Position numbers and translations under genes: made by a program. 23,204 bases of DNA from VFJL01 sp037147395 (GTDB lineage Bacteria; Pseudomonadota; Gammaproteobacteria; Burkholderiales; Nitrosomonadaceae), in assembly GCA_037147395.1 (NCBI GenBank), contig JBAWVG010000025.1, positions 1-23,204 on the forward strand, read 5' to 3'. Numbering within the stretch: position 1 is the first letter of the stretch; every line of letters starts with the position of its first letter. Below, piece after piece: positions 15,846-23,204 of the stretch. The notes beneath the pieces were generated by a model. The model did not search any database. It was not told the origin of the DNA and saw only the letters and a program-made list of their open reading frames with translations.

Positions 15846-16151
15846 GTGGTCTCGTTATCCCATTATCTCGTACTCGGTGCCATCTTATTTGCGATTGGTA
15901 TTGTGGGCATCTTCCTCAACCGGAAGAATGTGATCATTCTATTGATGGCGATTGAACTGATGCTGTTAGCGGTCAATATGAATTTTATTGCGTTCTCGCA
16001 TTACCTGCAGGATGTATCAGGACAGATTTTTGTATTTTTTATACTGACTGTGGCAGCAGCTGAATCGGCCATTGGTCTTGCGATACTGGTCGTTCTATTC
16101 CGTAACTTACGTACCATCAATGTGGACGACCTGAATCAACTCAAGGGATAG
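15846..16151 (+). CDS. nuoK: NADH-quinone oxidoreductase subunit K
   Basis: NuoK is a small three-helix antiporter-related subunit. Its buried glutamates E37 (MAIELML) and E73 (AAAESAIGLA) are in the positions needed for proton translocation. The protein is 101 aa, the usual length. Translation begins with GTG at 15846, supported by GGGAG about 8 nt upstream and by the family N-terminus (SLSHYLVLGAILF). A 42-nt gap separates it from nuoJ. Confidence 0.96.
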   Translation: MVSLSHYLVLGAILFAIGIVGIFLNRKNVIILLMAIELMLLAVNMNFIAFSHYLQDVSGQIFVFFILTVAAAESAIGLAILVVLFRNLRTINVDDLNQLKG

Positions 16152-16209
16152 TTTCAGAGATTACAGGGTGTTCGTCACCTTGATCGTCTGACCCTAATAA
16201 TTGGATTTA

Positions 16210-18156
16210 ATGAAAGAGATGCAGTCACTATATTTACTGGTTCCGCTTGCACCCCTGCTAGGGGCCCTGATCGCAGGTCTATTAGGCCGTGTGATTGGGC
16301 CGACGTGGAGCCATCGGGCGACCATTGGATTGATGATCGTTTGTGTGATCGCGTCAGTGACCGTCTTCATGGATGTCTTGCAGGGCAATACCTATAACGG
16401 CACTGTCTACACCTGGATGGTCACCGGGGATACCCGTTTTGAAGTTGGTTTCCTGATCGACCAGCTATCAGCCACGATGATGGTGGTGGTGAGTTTTGTG
16501 TCTCTGATGGTGCATATCTACACCATCGGATATATGCATAACGATCCTGGATACCAGCGTTTCTTCAGCTATATCTCGTTATTTACCTTTTCAATGCTGA
16601 TGCTGGTGATGGCCAATAACTTCCTTCAACTCTTCTTTGGGTGGGAGGCGGTGGGTCTGGTCTCGTATTTATTAATTGGGTTTTGGTTTACGCGTCCGAC
16701 AGCGGTCTATGCCAATATGAAGGCATTCCTGGTTAACCGTGTTGGTGACTTCGGATTTCTCCTTGGGATTGGATTGGTGCTCGTGTATTTTGGAACACTG
16801 GATTATGCGTCAGTATTCTCCCAGGCACCTCAGCTCGCACATCAAACAATCGAAATTATCCCGGGGTCGCCTTGGATGCTGCTATCGGTGACCTGTATCC
16901 TGCTATTCGTGGGTGCAATGGGGAAATCAGCACAGTTCCCGCTGCATGTGTGGTTACCCGATTCGATGGAGGGACCGACACCGATCTCAGCGCTGATCCA
17001 TGCCGCGACCATGGTGACGGCAGGTATTTTCATGGTGGCGCGGATGTCCCCCCTGTTTGAGTTATCGGATACTGCGCTGTCGGTGATACTGGTGATCGGA
17101 GGCATTACAACCCTGTCCATGGCATTGGTTGCAATTGTGCAGAATGATATTAAGCGTGTGGTCGCATATTCGACTCTGTCCCAGTTAGGCTATATGACGG
17201 TAGCACTCGGTGCTTCAGCCTACTCGGTTGCGGTATTCCATCTAATGACCCATGCATTCTTTAAGGCGGTTCTATTCTTGGGAGCGGGTTCGGTCATCAT
17301 CGCAATGCATCACGAGCAAGATATGCGGAAGATGGGTGGCCTCAAGAAGTACATGCCGATAACATACTGGACCATGTTCATGGCCGCACTAGCCAGTTCA
17401 GGGGTTCCCGGGTTTTCTGGATTCTTCTCCAAGGATGCGATCATCGAGGCGGTCCATTTCGCTGATATTCCGGGTTCTGGTTTTGCTTATTTCTGCGTTC
17501 TATCGACCGTATTCATCACGGCCCTTTATACCTTCCGACTGGTATTCATGACTTTCCACGGAAAGCCTCGGATGGATCATCATACCGAGGAGCATCTGCA
17601 TGAGTCTCCTTGGGTAGTGACATTGCCACTGATCATTCTCGCAATCCCCACCGTCTGTGCAGGATGGTTGATCGGGCCGATGTTGTTTGGAGGCTATTTC
17701 GGAGAGGCGATACATTTTTCCCCGCAACATGGAGCCGTTGCACAAATGGCAGCAGAATTCCACGGGGTGGTGGGAATGATGACCCACTCACTCAGTACAG
17801 CACCATTCTGGCTCTCGATCGGGGGAATCTTTACCGCATGGTATCTGTATATGGTGAAGACTGATTTGCCCGCGAAGATAAAGCAAGCTGCCGGCCCACT
17901 CTTCACATTGCTCGATCGAAAATATTTTATTGATGAATTCTACTCGTGGCTATTTGCGGGCGGTGCTCGTGCACTGGGTGCTGGTCTGTGGAAGATCGGG
18001 GATGTGAAGGTGATCGATGGATTCGTTGTCAATGGCGCTGCTCGTGTGGTTGGAATGACCGCCGTATTGGTACGTCGGTTCCAGTCTGGTTATATCTATC
18101 ACTACGCATTCACCATGATCGTTGGGGTATTCGTATTAATCAGCTTATGGTCCTAG
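16210..18156 (+). CDS. nuoL: NADH-quinone oxidoreductase subunit L
   Basis: NuoL is the distal antiporter-like proton pump of the membrane arm, with a long lateral helix at the C-terminus. The key charged residues are visible: E146 in FFGWEAVGL, K239 in GAMGKSAQFPLHVWLPDSMEGPTP, and H246 in the same loop. The ATG at 16210 has GGA 4 nt upstream and gives 648 aa. TTG 16201 and ATG 16219 are alternatives that change the N-terminus by only three residues either way. nuoM follows after 91 nt. Confidence 0.96.
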   Translation: MKEMQSLYLLVPLAPLLGALIAGLLGRVIGPTWSHRATIGLMIVCVIASVTVFMDVLQGNTYNGTVYTWMVTGDTRFEVGFLIDQLSATMMVVVSFVSLMVHIYTIGYMHNDPGYQRFFSYISLFTFSMLMLVMANNFLQLFFGWEAVGLVSYLLIGFWFTRPTAVYANMKAFLVNRVGDFGFLLGIGLVLVYFGTLDYASVFSQAPQLAHQTIEIIPGSPWMLLSVTCILLFVGAMGKSAQFPLHVWLPDSMEGPTPISALIHAATMVTAGIFMVARMSPLFELSDTALSVILVIGGITTLSMALVAIVQNDIKRVVAYSTLSQLGYMTVALGASAYSVAVFHLMTHAFFKAVLFLGAGSVIIAMHHEQDMRKMGGLKKYMPITYWTMFMAALASSGVPGFSGFFSKDAIIEAVHFADIPGSGFAYFCVLSTVFITALYTFRLVFMTFHGKPRMDHHTEEHLHESPWVVTLPLIILAIPTVCAGWLIGPMLFGGYFGEAIHFSPQHGAVAQMAAEFHGVVGMMTHSLSTAPFWLSIGGIFTAWYLYMVKTDLPAKIKQAAGPLFTLLDRKYFIDEFYSWLFAGGARALGAGLWKIGDVKVIDGFVVNGAARVVGMTAVLVRRFQSGYIYHYAFTMIVGVFVLISLWS

Positions 18157-18247
18157 TCATGATCAGGCGAACGATTGATCGGGAGTGCGAATTCTCCTCA
18201 TTTGATCGGCAGATTGTGCGCTGCCAAATAACAGTAACGGAATAAAC
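18157..18247 (+). other. Intergenic gap between nuoL and nuoM
   Basis: This 91-nt gap is the largest inside the nuoH-N half of the operon. It has only a weak 5-bp inverted repeat (GGCAG 18208-18212, CTGCC 18221-18225) and no convincing promoter or terminator. Confidence 0.4.
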
Positions 18248-19741
18248 ATGTCGTCTGGTTTTCCCTTGTTAAGTCTGATCATCTGGCTACCCATCATTGC
18301 GGGTATAGCGGTACTCGCCACGGGTGGGGACCGTAATGCTTCGATGGCAAGATGGTTGGCACTGGCAGGTTCAATCGCGGGACTGCTGGTGGCGTTTCCG
18401 CTTTATAGCGGGTTTGATGTTCTGATGGGGGGGATGCAGTTTGTCGAGTATCACCCCTGGATCGAACGTTTTAACATCCACTACCACTTAGGGGTGGATG
18501 GAATCGCAATGCCACTGATTCTGCTCAACTGCTTTACCACTCCACTGGTAGTGATCGCCGGATGGCAAGTCATCAGTAACCGAGTGTCTCAGTATATGGG
18601 CGCACTTCTGATCATGTCCGGTATCGTTAATGGAGTCTTCTCCTCTTTAGATGCAATTCTGTTTTATGCATTCTGGGAGGCTTCACTGATACCGATGTTC
18701 CTCATCATCGGTATCTGGGGAGGCCCAAACCGGGTCTATGCCGCGATTAAGTTTTTTCTCTACACACTGCTCGGATCCTTACTCATGCTGGTGGCATTCA
18801 TCTACCTGTATAGAGCTTCCGGCGGCAGTTTTTCGATTCAGGATTATCACAAGTTACCGCTACCACTGGCGCCACAGATTCTGATATTTGTGGCATTCCT
18901 ACTGGCGTTTGCTGTGAAGGTTCCAATGTGGCCGGTCCATACCTGGTTACCTGATGCTCACGTTGAGGCCCCGACCGGTGGATCGGTAATTCTAGCGGCC
19001 ATTCTATTAAAGTTGGGTGGGTACGGTTTTCTGAGATTCTCACTGCCGATCGTACCGGACGCGAGTCAGTATCTCTCCGGAATGATGATTACTTTATCTC
19101 TGATCGGGGTGGTGTATATCGGACTGGTGGCCCTGGTGCAGGCTGATATGAAGAAGCTCATCGCATACTCATCGGTGTCTCATATGGGCTTTGTCACACT
19201 CGGATTCTTCCTGTTCAATGCCTATGGGATTGAAGGAGCGATGGTGCAGATGATCTCACACGGTTTTATATCCGCTGCGATGTTCTTGTGCGTGGGGGTG
19301 ATGTATGACCGTCTTCACTCACGCCAGATCGCTGACTACGGCGGAGTGGCTAACAAGATGCCGATATTTGCTGCATTCTTTATGCTCTTTGCAATGGCCA
19401 ATTCTGGATTGCCGGGGACAAGCGGATTTGTTGGAGAGTTCATGGTCATTATGGCCGCCATAAAGGTGAATTTCTGGTATGCCTTCCTCGCAGCCACGAC
19501 CCTTATTTTTGGTGCGGCATATACACTCTGGATGTATAAGAGGGTGGTATTCGGAGCAGTTGCAAACCCCGCTGTAGAAGCCCTTAAAGATATTAACCAT
19601 CGTGAGATTTTAATCTTGACGGTACTGGCTGCGGCAGTTCTGTGGATGGGTCTATACCCGATGCCATTCACCGAGGTGATGCATACCACAGTCGATGATC
19701 TGCTCGCACATGTGGCCCGAGGCAAGTTGCCGTTGGAATGA
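18248..19741 (+). CDS. nuoM: NADH-quinone oxidoreductase subunit M
   Basis: NuoM is the middle antiporter-like proton channel of complex I. The channel residues are E144 in YAFWEASLIPMF and K224 in AVKVPMWPVHTWLPDAHVEAPT. The 497-aa length and about 14 helices are normal. The ATG at 18248 has GGA upstream. nuoN starts 30 nt after its stop. Confidence 0.97.
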   Translation: MSSGFPLLSLIIWLPIIAGIAVLATGGDRNASMARWLALAGSIAGLLVAFPLYSGFDVLMGGMQFVEYHPWIERFNIHYHLGVDGIAMPLILLNCFTTPLVVIAGWQVISNRVSQYMGALLIMSGIVNGVFSSLDAILFYAFWEASLIPMFLIIGIWGGPNRVYAAIKFFLYTLLGSLLMLVAFIYLYRASGGSFSIQDYHKLPLPLAPQILIFVAFLLAFAVKVPMWPVHTWLPDAHVEAPTGGSVILAAILLKLGGYGFLRFSLPIVPDASQYLSGMMITLSLIGVVYIGLVALVQADMKKLIAYSSVSHMGFVTLGFFLFNAYGIEGAMVQMISHGFISAAMFLCVGVMYDRLHSRQIADYGGVANKMPIFAAFFMLFAMANSGLPGTSGFVGEFMVIMAAIKVNFWYAFLAATTLIFGAAYTLWMYKRVVFGAVANPAVEALKDINHREILILTVLAAAVLWMGLYPMPFTEVMHTTVDDLLAHVARGKLPLE

Positions 19742-19771
19742 AATACCAGTTGCTCTATTCAAGGATGCTAA

Positions 19772-21232
19772 ATGAATTTTCTGCCACCTGATCTTGCCCC
19801 CGCCTACCCGGAGATATTTCTTCTGGTGATGGTGTGCGTGGTATTGCTGGCTGATCTTGTGGCGGGTGTGAAGAGACCCTATTTAGCGTATATGCTGGCC
19901 CAAGGTGCGCTATTCGGTTGTGCGTTGATTACCCTTGGCACCTCTACGACCGAGGTGAGTTATACCTTCTCAGGTATGTTTGTCGATGATGCAATGGCAG
20001 ACACCTTGAAGCTATTGACCTATGTCACGGTCGCGATGGTATTGGTGTACTCAAGAAGTTACATCGCTGTGAGGGGGATGTTTAATGGAGAGTTCTTCAG
20101 TCTGACCTTGTTTTCCACACTCGGGATGATGGTCATGATTTCTGCCAGCCACTTCCTAACCCTCTACCTGGGGCTTGAACTCCTGTCTCTGTCCCTCTAT
20201 GCCATGGTCGCATTACGTCGCGATTCGGTGACGGCAACCGAAGCTGCCATGAAATACTTTGTACTGGGGGCACTGGCCTCTGGATTCTTATTGTATGGCA
20301 TGTCCATGGTTTATGGCGCAACCGGTGAGCTCAATATTGGGAAGGTGACAGAGGTCATCAGGAATGTGATTCAGGGTGGGGATATTGATGATTATGCGGT
20401 GCTGGTGGTGGGTCTGGTCTTTATCGTGGCCGGTATCAGCTTTAAGTTAAGTGCTGCACCATTTCATATGTGGGCGCCAGACGTTTATCAGGGTGCCCCC
20501 ACAGCGGTAGTACTATTTATCGGATCAGCTCCAAAAATAGCCGCATTTGGTTTTGTGATGCGATTGCTGGTTGAAGGTATGGGGGCGATGGTGGCCGACT
20601 GGCAGGGAATGCTCATGATCCTGGCAGTGATGTCGATGATGATTGGCAATCTCGCGGCTATTGCGCAGACCAATATCAAGAGGATGCTGGCTTATTCCAC
20701 CATCTCACATATGGGATTCATGCTGCTTGGGATTGTAAGTGCGGATGGTAATGGATACAGCTCTTCCATGTTCTATATCGTGATCTATGTATTGATGACC
20801 CTGGGTATCTTCGGGATGATCATGATGCTCTCACGGGAAGGGTTTGAGGCTGAAAGGATTGACGATTTCAAGGGACTAAACCGGCGTAACCCATGGTATG
20901 CATTCATCACACTGCTGCTGATGTTCTCACTGGCAGGGGTCCCGCCATTGGTAGGTTTTTACGCGAAATTGTCGGTACTGCAGGCGGTATTGAATGCGGG
21001 TTATGTGTGGCTTGCGGTGGTGGCGGTATTGTTCTCCTTGATCGGAGCCTTTTACTACCTGCGGATCATCAAGTTGATGTACTTTGATGAACCTGAGACC
21101 GACGCCCCCATTCTGCCACCGGGTGATATCAAGCTTCTGATAAGCGCAAATGGACTGGCAGTTCTTGTATTCGGACTCTTCCCCCAGTCTCTGATGGCGA
21201 TGTGCGCTTACGCCATTCAGCAATCGATGTAG
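19772..21232 (+). CDS. nuoN: NADH-quinone oxidoreductase subunit N
   Basis: NuoN is the antiporter-like pump closest to NuoK. The channel residues are E136 in YLGLELLSLSLYA and K225 in SFKLSAAPFHMWAPDVYQGAPT. The 486-aa length is normal. The ATG at 19772 follows AAGGA at a good distance. It is the last gene of the operon, and the following gene converges on it with only 5 nt between stop codons and no intrinsic terminator. Confidence 0.97.
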   Translation: MNFLPPDLAPAYPEIFLLVMVCVVLLADLVAGVKRPYLAYMLAQGALFGCALITLGTSTTEVSYTFSGMFVDDAMADTLKLLTYVTVAMVLVYSRSYIAVRGMFNGEFFSLTLFSTLGMMVMISASHFLTLYLGLELLSLSLYAMVALRRDSVTATEAAMKYFVLGALASGFLLYGMSMVYGATGELNIGKVTEVIRNVIQGGDIDDYAVLVVGLVFIVAGISFKLSAAPFHMWAPDVYQGAPTAVVLFIGSAPKIAAFGFVMRLLVEGMGAMVADWQGMLMILAVMSMMIGNLAAIAQTNIKRMLAYSTISHMGFMLLGIVSADGNGYSSSMFYIVIYVLMTLGIFGMIMMLSREGFEAERIDDFKGLNRRNPWYAFITLLLMFSLAGVPPLVGFYAKLSVLQAVLNAGYVWLAVVAVLFSLIGAFYYLRIIKLMYFDEPETDAPILPPGDIKLLISANGLAVLVFGLFPQSLMAMCAYAIQQSM

Positions 21233-21237
21233 TTATT

Positions 21238-22338
21238 TCAGGGCTTCTGGTAGCTGATCCGGTAGATTGAACCGGAGTGATCATCTGAGACCAGTATCGC
21301 CCCGTCTGGCATCACCAAAATATCAGCCGGCTTTCCCCAAGATTTTTCTTCCTGTAACCAGCCATCAGCAAAGACCTCTTGCTTGATCAACTTGTTATTC
21401 TTTAACTGTATCAGCTTGAGTCTGTAGCCAATCCTTTCGCGGCGGTTCCACGATCCATTCTCGGCAACGATAATCTGGTTATGATACTCGGGAGGAAACA
21501 TCTTGCCGGTGTAGAAGCGCATCCCCATGGGGACGGAATGAGCATCCAGTTTGGCCACGGGCGCGGTGAGTTTGCTGCAGGAGCGCTTTGCTCCATACTT
21601 GATATCATGAATATCGCCGGAATGGCAGTAGGGAAAGCCAAAATGCATACCCTTTGTAGGTGCATGGTTAAGTTCGTCGGGAGGGATATTGTCACCCAAC
21701 CAGTCGTGCCCGGTATCGGTAAACCATAGTTCCTTTGTTTCCGGGTGCCAGTCAAAGCCAAGCGAATTTCTGACGCCTTGTGAATAGACTTCGTAACCCG
21801 TTCCATCAGCTTTAATCCTGGAGATCTGTGCATAGACTGCAGGGTCAGGCTCGCAGCTATTGCACGGAGCGCCTACCGATATATAAAGAAGGCCATCGGG
21901 TCCGAAGGCGATAAATCTCCCTGCATGGTGCTTCTCACTGGGAAGGGTGTCGATCACAACCACCGGCTTTGCGGGCTGAGCGATAGTCTGTTCAATATTG
22001 TCCAGTCGCAAGATACGGTCTACCGATGAGATATACAGAGACCCATCACGGAAGGCGACACCCATGGGTAGGTTGAGACCACTGGCAATGACTCTGACCT
22101 GACGTGATCCAGCACTCTCGGTAATGGCATAAACCTTACCCGCTGCCATGGATCCTGCGAATACCGTGCCATTCTTGCCCAGTGCAAGGCCACGTGCATT
22201 AGGGACTTCCGCCCATAGACTGATTGAGAAACCGGGCGGTAATTTAATTTTCTCTAGCGGTAAAACACGGTCCTGGGCAGAGGCGGGGAGTGCACAATAG
22301 AACAGAAGAATAATTGCAAGACGAGTAAAGGTAGTCAT
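21238..22338 (-). CDS. Exported PQQ-dependent sugar dehydrogenase-like beta-propeller (sorbosone dehydrogenase family)
   Basis: The protein has a signal peptide (residues 1-21, cut after ASA) and a beta-propeller of the glucose/sorbosone dehydrogenase family, so it should act in the periplasm. Family blocks are HHAGRFIAFGPDGLLYISVG (137-156), QGVRNSLGFDWHPE (187-200) and ELWFTDTGHDWLGDNIPPDELN. Cysteines at C159/C162 and C238/C254 could form disulfides. Members of this family oxidise sugars with PQQ and calcium, but many are uncharacterised, and substrate and cofactor cannot be read from sequence. At 366 aa it lacks extra domains such as cytochrome c. The ATG start gives a clean signal peptide, but no good ribosome-binding site or promoter was found. 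Confidence 0.85.
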   Translation of the reverse strand: MTTFTRLAIILLFYCALPASAQDRVLPLEKIKLPPGFSISLWAEVPNARGLALGKNGTVFAGSMAAGKVYAITESAGSRQVRVIASGLNLPMGVAFRDGSLYISSVDRILRLDNIEQTIAQPAKPVVVIDTLPSEKHHAGRFIAFGPDGLLYISVGAPCNSCEPDPAVYAQISRIKADGTGYEVYSQGVRNSLGFDWHPETKELWFTDTGHDWLGDNIPPDELNHAPTKGMHFGFPYCHSGDIHDIKYGAKRSCSKLTAPVAKLDAHSVPMGMRFYTGKMFPPEYHNQIIVAENGSWNRRERIGYRLKLIQLKNNKLIKQEVFADGWLQEEKSWGKPADILVMPDGAILVSDDHSGSIYRISYQKP

Positions 22339-22377
22339 GATTGTCAGAATTTAAATGTAAATTTGATCTATAGGCAG

Positions 22378-22406
22378 CTTGAAAATCTTCAATTTGCCCT
22401 CATAAT
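22378..22406 (+). promoter_or_regulatory. Heat-shock (sigma32) promoter of htpG, possibly also sigma70
   Basis: CTTGAAA (22378-22384) is a perfect sigma32 -35 element, and CCTCATAAT (22398-22406), 13 nt later, resembles the CCCCATnT -10. TTGAAA (22379-22384) and CATAAT (22401-22406), 16 nt apart, would also serve sigma70. Initiation near 22412 gives a leader of about 23 nt with the ribosome-binding site AAGGAGAGG. This suits a gene known to be heat-induced in proteobacteria. Confidence 0.75.
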
Positions 22407-22434
22407 CTTAATGCATAATTTTAAGGAGAGGACC

Positions 22435-23204
22435 ATGCAAAGCACTGCCCCCAAAGAACACCTAAGCTTCCAGACCGAGGTCAAGCAACTACTCAAGCTG
22501 ATGATTCATTCCTTGTATAGTAACAAGGAAATATTCCTACGCGAATTGATCTCAAATGCATCCGACGCCGCAGACAAGCTGCGATTCGAGGGTCTGGCGG
22601 ATAGTGCCCTGTTCGAGACCGATCCCGACCTAAAAATCCGTGTGAGCTATGACCCCTCAGACCGGACCCTGACCATCGCTGATAATGGCATCGGCATGTC
22701 ACGGCAGGAGGTGATTGACCATATTGGCACGATCGCTAAGTCAGGTACACGCGAATTCTTCAGCGCTCTGACCGGTGATCAGGCTAAGGATGCAAATCTG
22801 ATCGGCCAGTTTGGAGTGGGCTTTTATTCCGCATTCATTGTTGCTGATAAGGTAACCCTGATCACACGCCGAGCAGGATTAACTGCTGAGCATGGTGTTC
22901 GCTGGGAGTCCGCGGGTGAGGGGGATTATACGCTGGAGACGGTAGAGAAGACAGGCCGCGGAACAGAAGTCATCTTGCACTTAAGGGAGGAAGAGGACAG
23001 CCTTCTGAGTGGATGGCAGATTCGTACCATCATACGTAAGTACTCAGACCATATTACACTGCCGATTCTGATGAAGAAGGAGGAGTGGTCCAAGGAGAAG
23101 AGTGCAAATGAGATCACCGATGAGGATGAGACCGTCAACCAGGCGAGCGCATTATGGGCCAGACCTAAGAGCGATATCACCCAGGACCAGTACCATGAAT
23201 TCTA
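22435..23204 (+). CDS. htpG: Chaperone protein HtpG (Hsp90), 3' end beyond the window
   Basis: HtpG is the bacterial Hsp90, a cytoplasmic ATP-dependent dimeric chaperone. The visible 256 codons stay open to the window edge and cover the GHKL ATPase domain and the start of the middle domain. ATP-site motifs are E37 and N41 in LRELISNASDAADKLR, DNGIGMS (83-89), GTIAKSGT (98-105) and GQFGVGF (124-130). The ATG at 22435 has a strong AAGGAGAGG upstream. The complete protein is usually about 630 aa, so well over half lies outside. It is divergent from the propeller gene, with about 96 nt between the starts. Confidence 0.97.
   Translation, partial: MQSTAPKEHLSFQTEVKQLLKLMIHSLYSNKEIFLRELISNASDAADKLRFEGLADSALFETDPDLKIRVSYDPSDRTLTIADNGIGMSRQEVIDHIGTIAKSGTREFFSALTGDQAKDANLIGQFGVGFYSAFIVADKVTLITRRAGLTAEHGVRWESAGEGDYTLETVEKTGRGTEVILHLREEEDSLLSGWQIRTIIRKYSDHITLPILMKKEEWSKEKSANEITDEDETVNQASALWARPKSDITQDQYHEF

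Overview
The window looks like core chromosome of a betaproteobacterium, possibly of the Nitrosomonadales, with moderate GC. Three things point there: the order tpiA-secG-tRNA-Leu-nuoA to nuoN, separate nuoC and nuoD genes, and a NuoG that lacks the extra N7 iron-sulfur ligands. The assignment comes from recognising families and gene order, not from a database search. No phage, insertion sequence, CRISPR array or defence system was found.

Layout: (1) 1-886 holds gloB (glyoxalase II) behind a promoter overlapped by an inverted repeat. (2) 887-1690 is a small accessory-looking patch with two strong inverted repeats, a 12-bp palindrome and two tiny, AT-rich, unrecognised membrane-protein genes (74 and 54 aa). 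(3) 1691-1853 is an initiator tRNA-fMet gene on the minus strand with its own strong promoter and intrinsic terminator. (4) 1854-4884 is the phosphate transporter core pstC-pstA-pstB behind a Pho box, with neither pstS nor phoU beside it. (5) 5093-21232 is a long block of same-strand genes: a sigma70 promoter, tpiA, secG, tRNA-Leu(GAG), and the complete 14-gene set for respiratory complex I (nuoA to nuoN). (6) 21238-22338 is an exported PQQ-glucose/sorbosone-dehydrogenase-like beta-propeller on the minus strand, converging on nuoN with only 5 nt between the stop codons. (7) From 22435 to the right edge is the first 256 codons of htpG (Hsp90), behind a good sigma32-type heat-shock promoter.

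How the genes work together: NuoE, NuoF and NuoG take electrons from NADH. NuoB, NuoC, NuoD and NuoI pass them to quinone. NuoA, H and J-N form the proton-pumping membrane arm. PstC, PstA and PstB are the membrane and ATPase parts of high-affinity phosphate uptake and need a PstS binding protein encoded elsewhere.

Most of the window is ordinary housekeeping DNA. I do not see an undescribed multi-gene system. The least explained parts are the two-gene patch at 1149-1550 and the overlapping, mutually exclusive hairpins at 1863-1902. Several start codons were set from ribosome-binding sites and family N-termini rather than from the longest reading frame; each case is explained in its entry.
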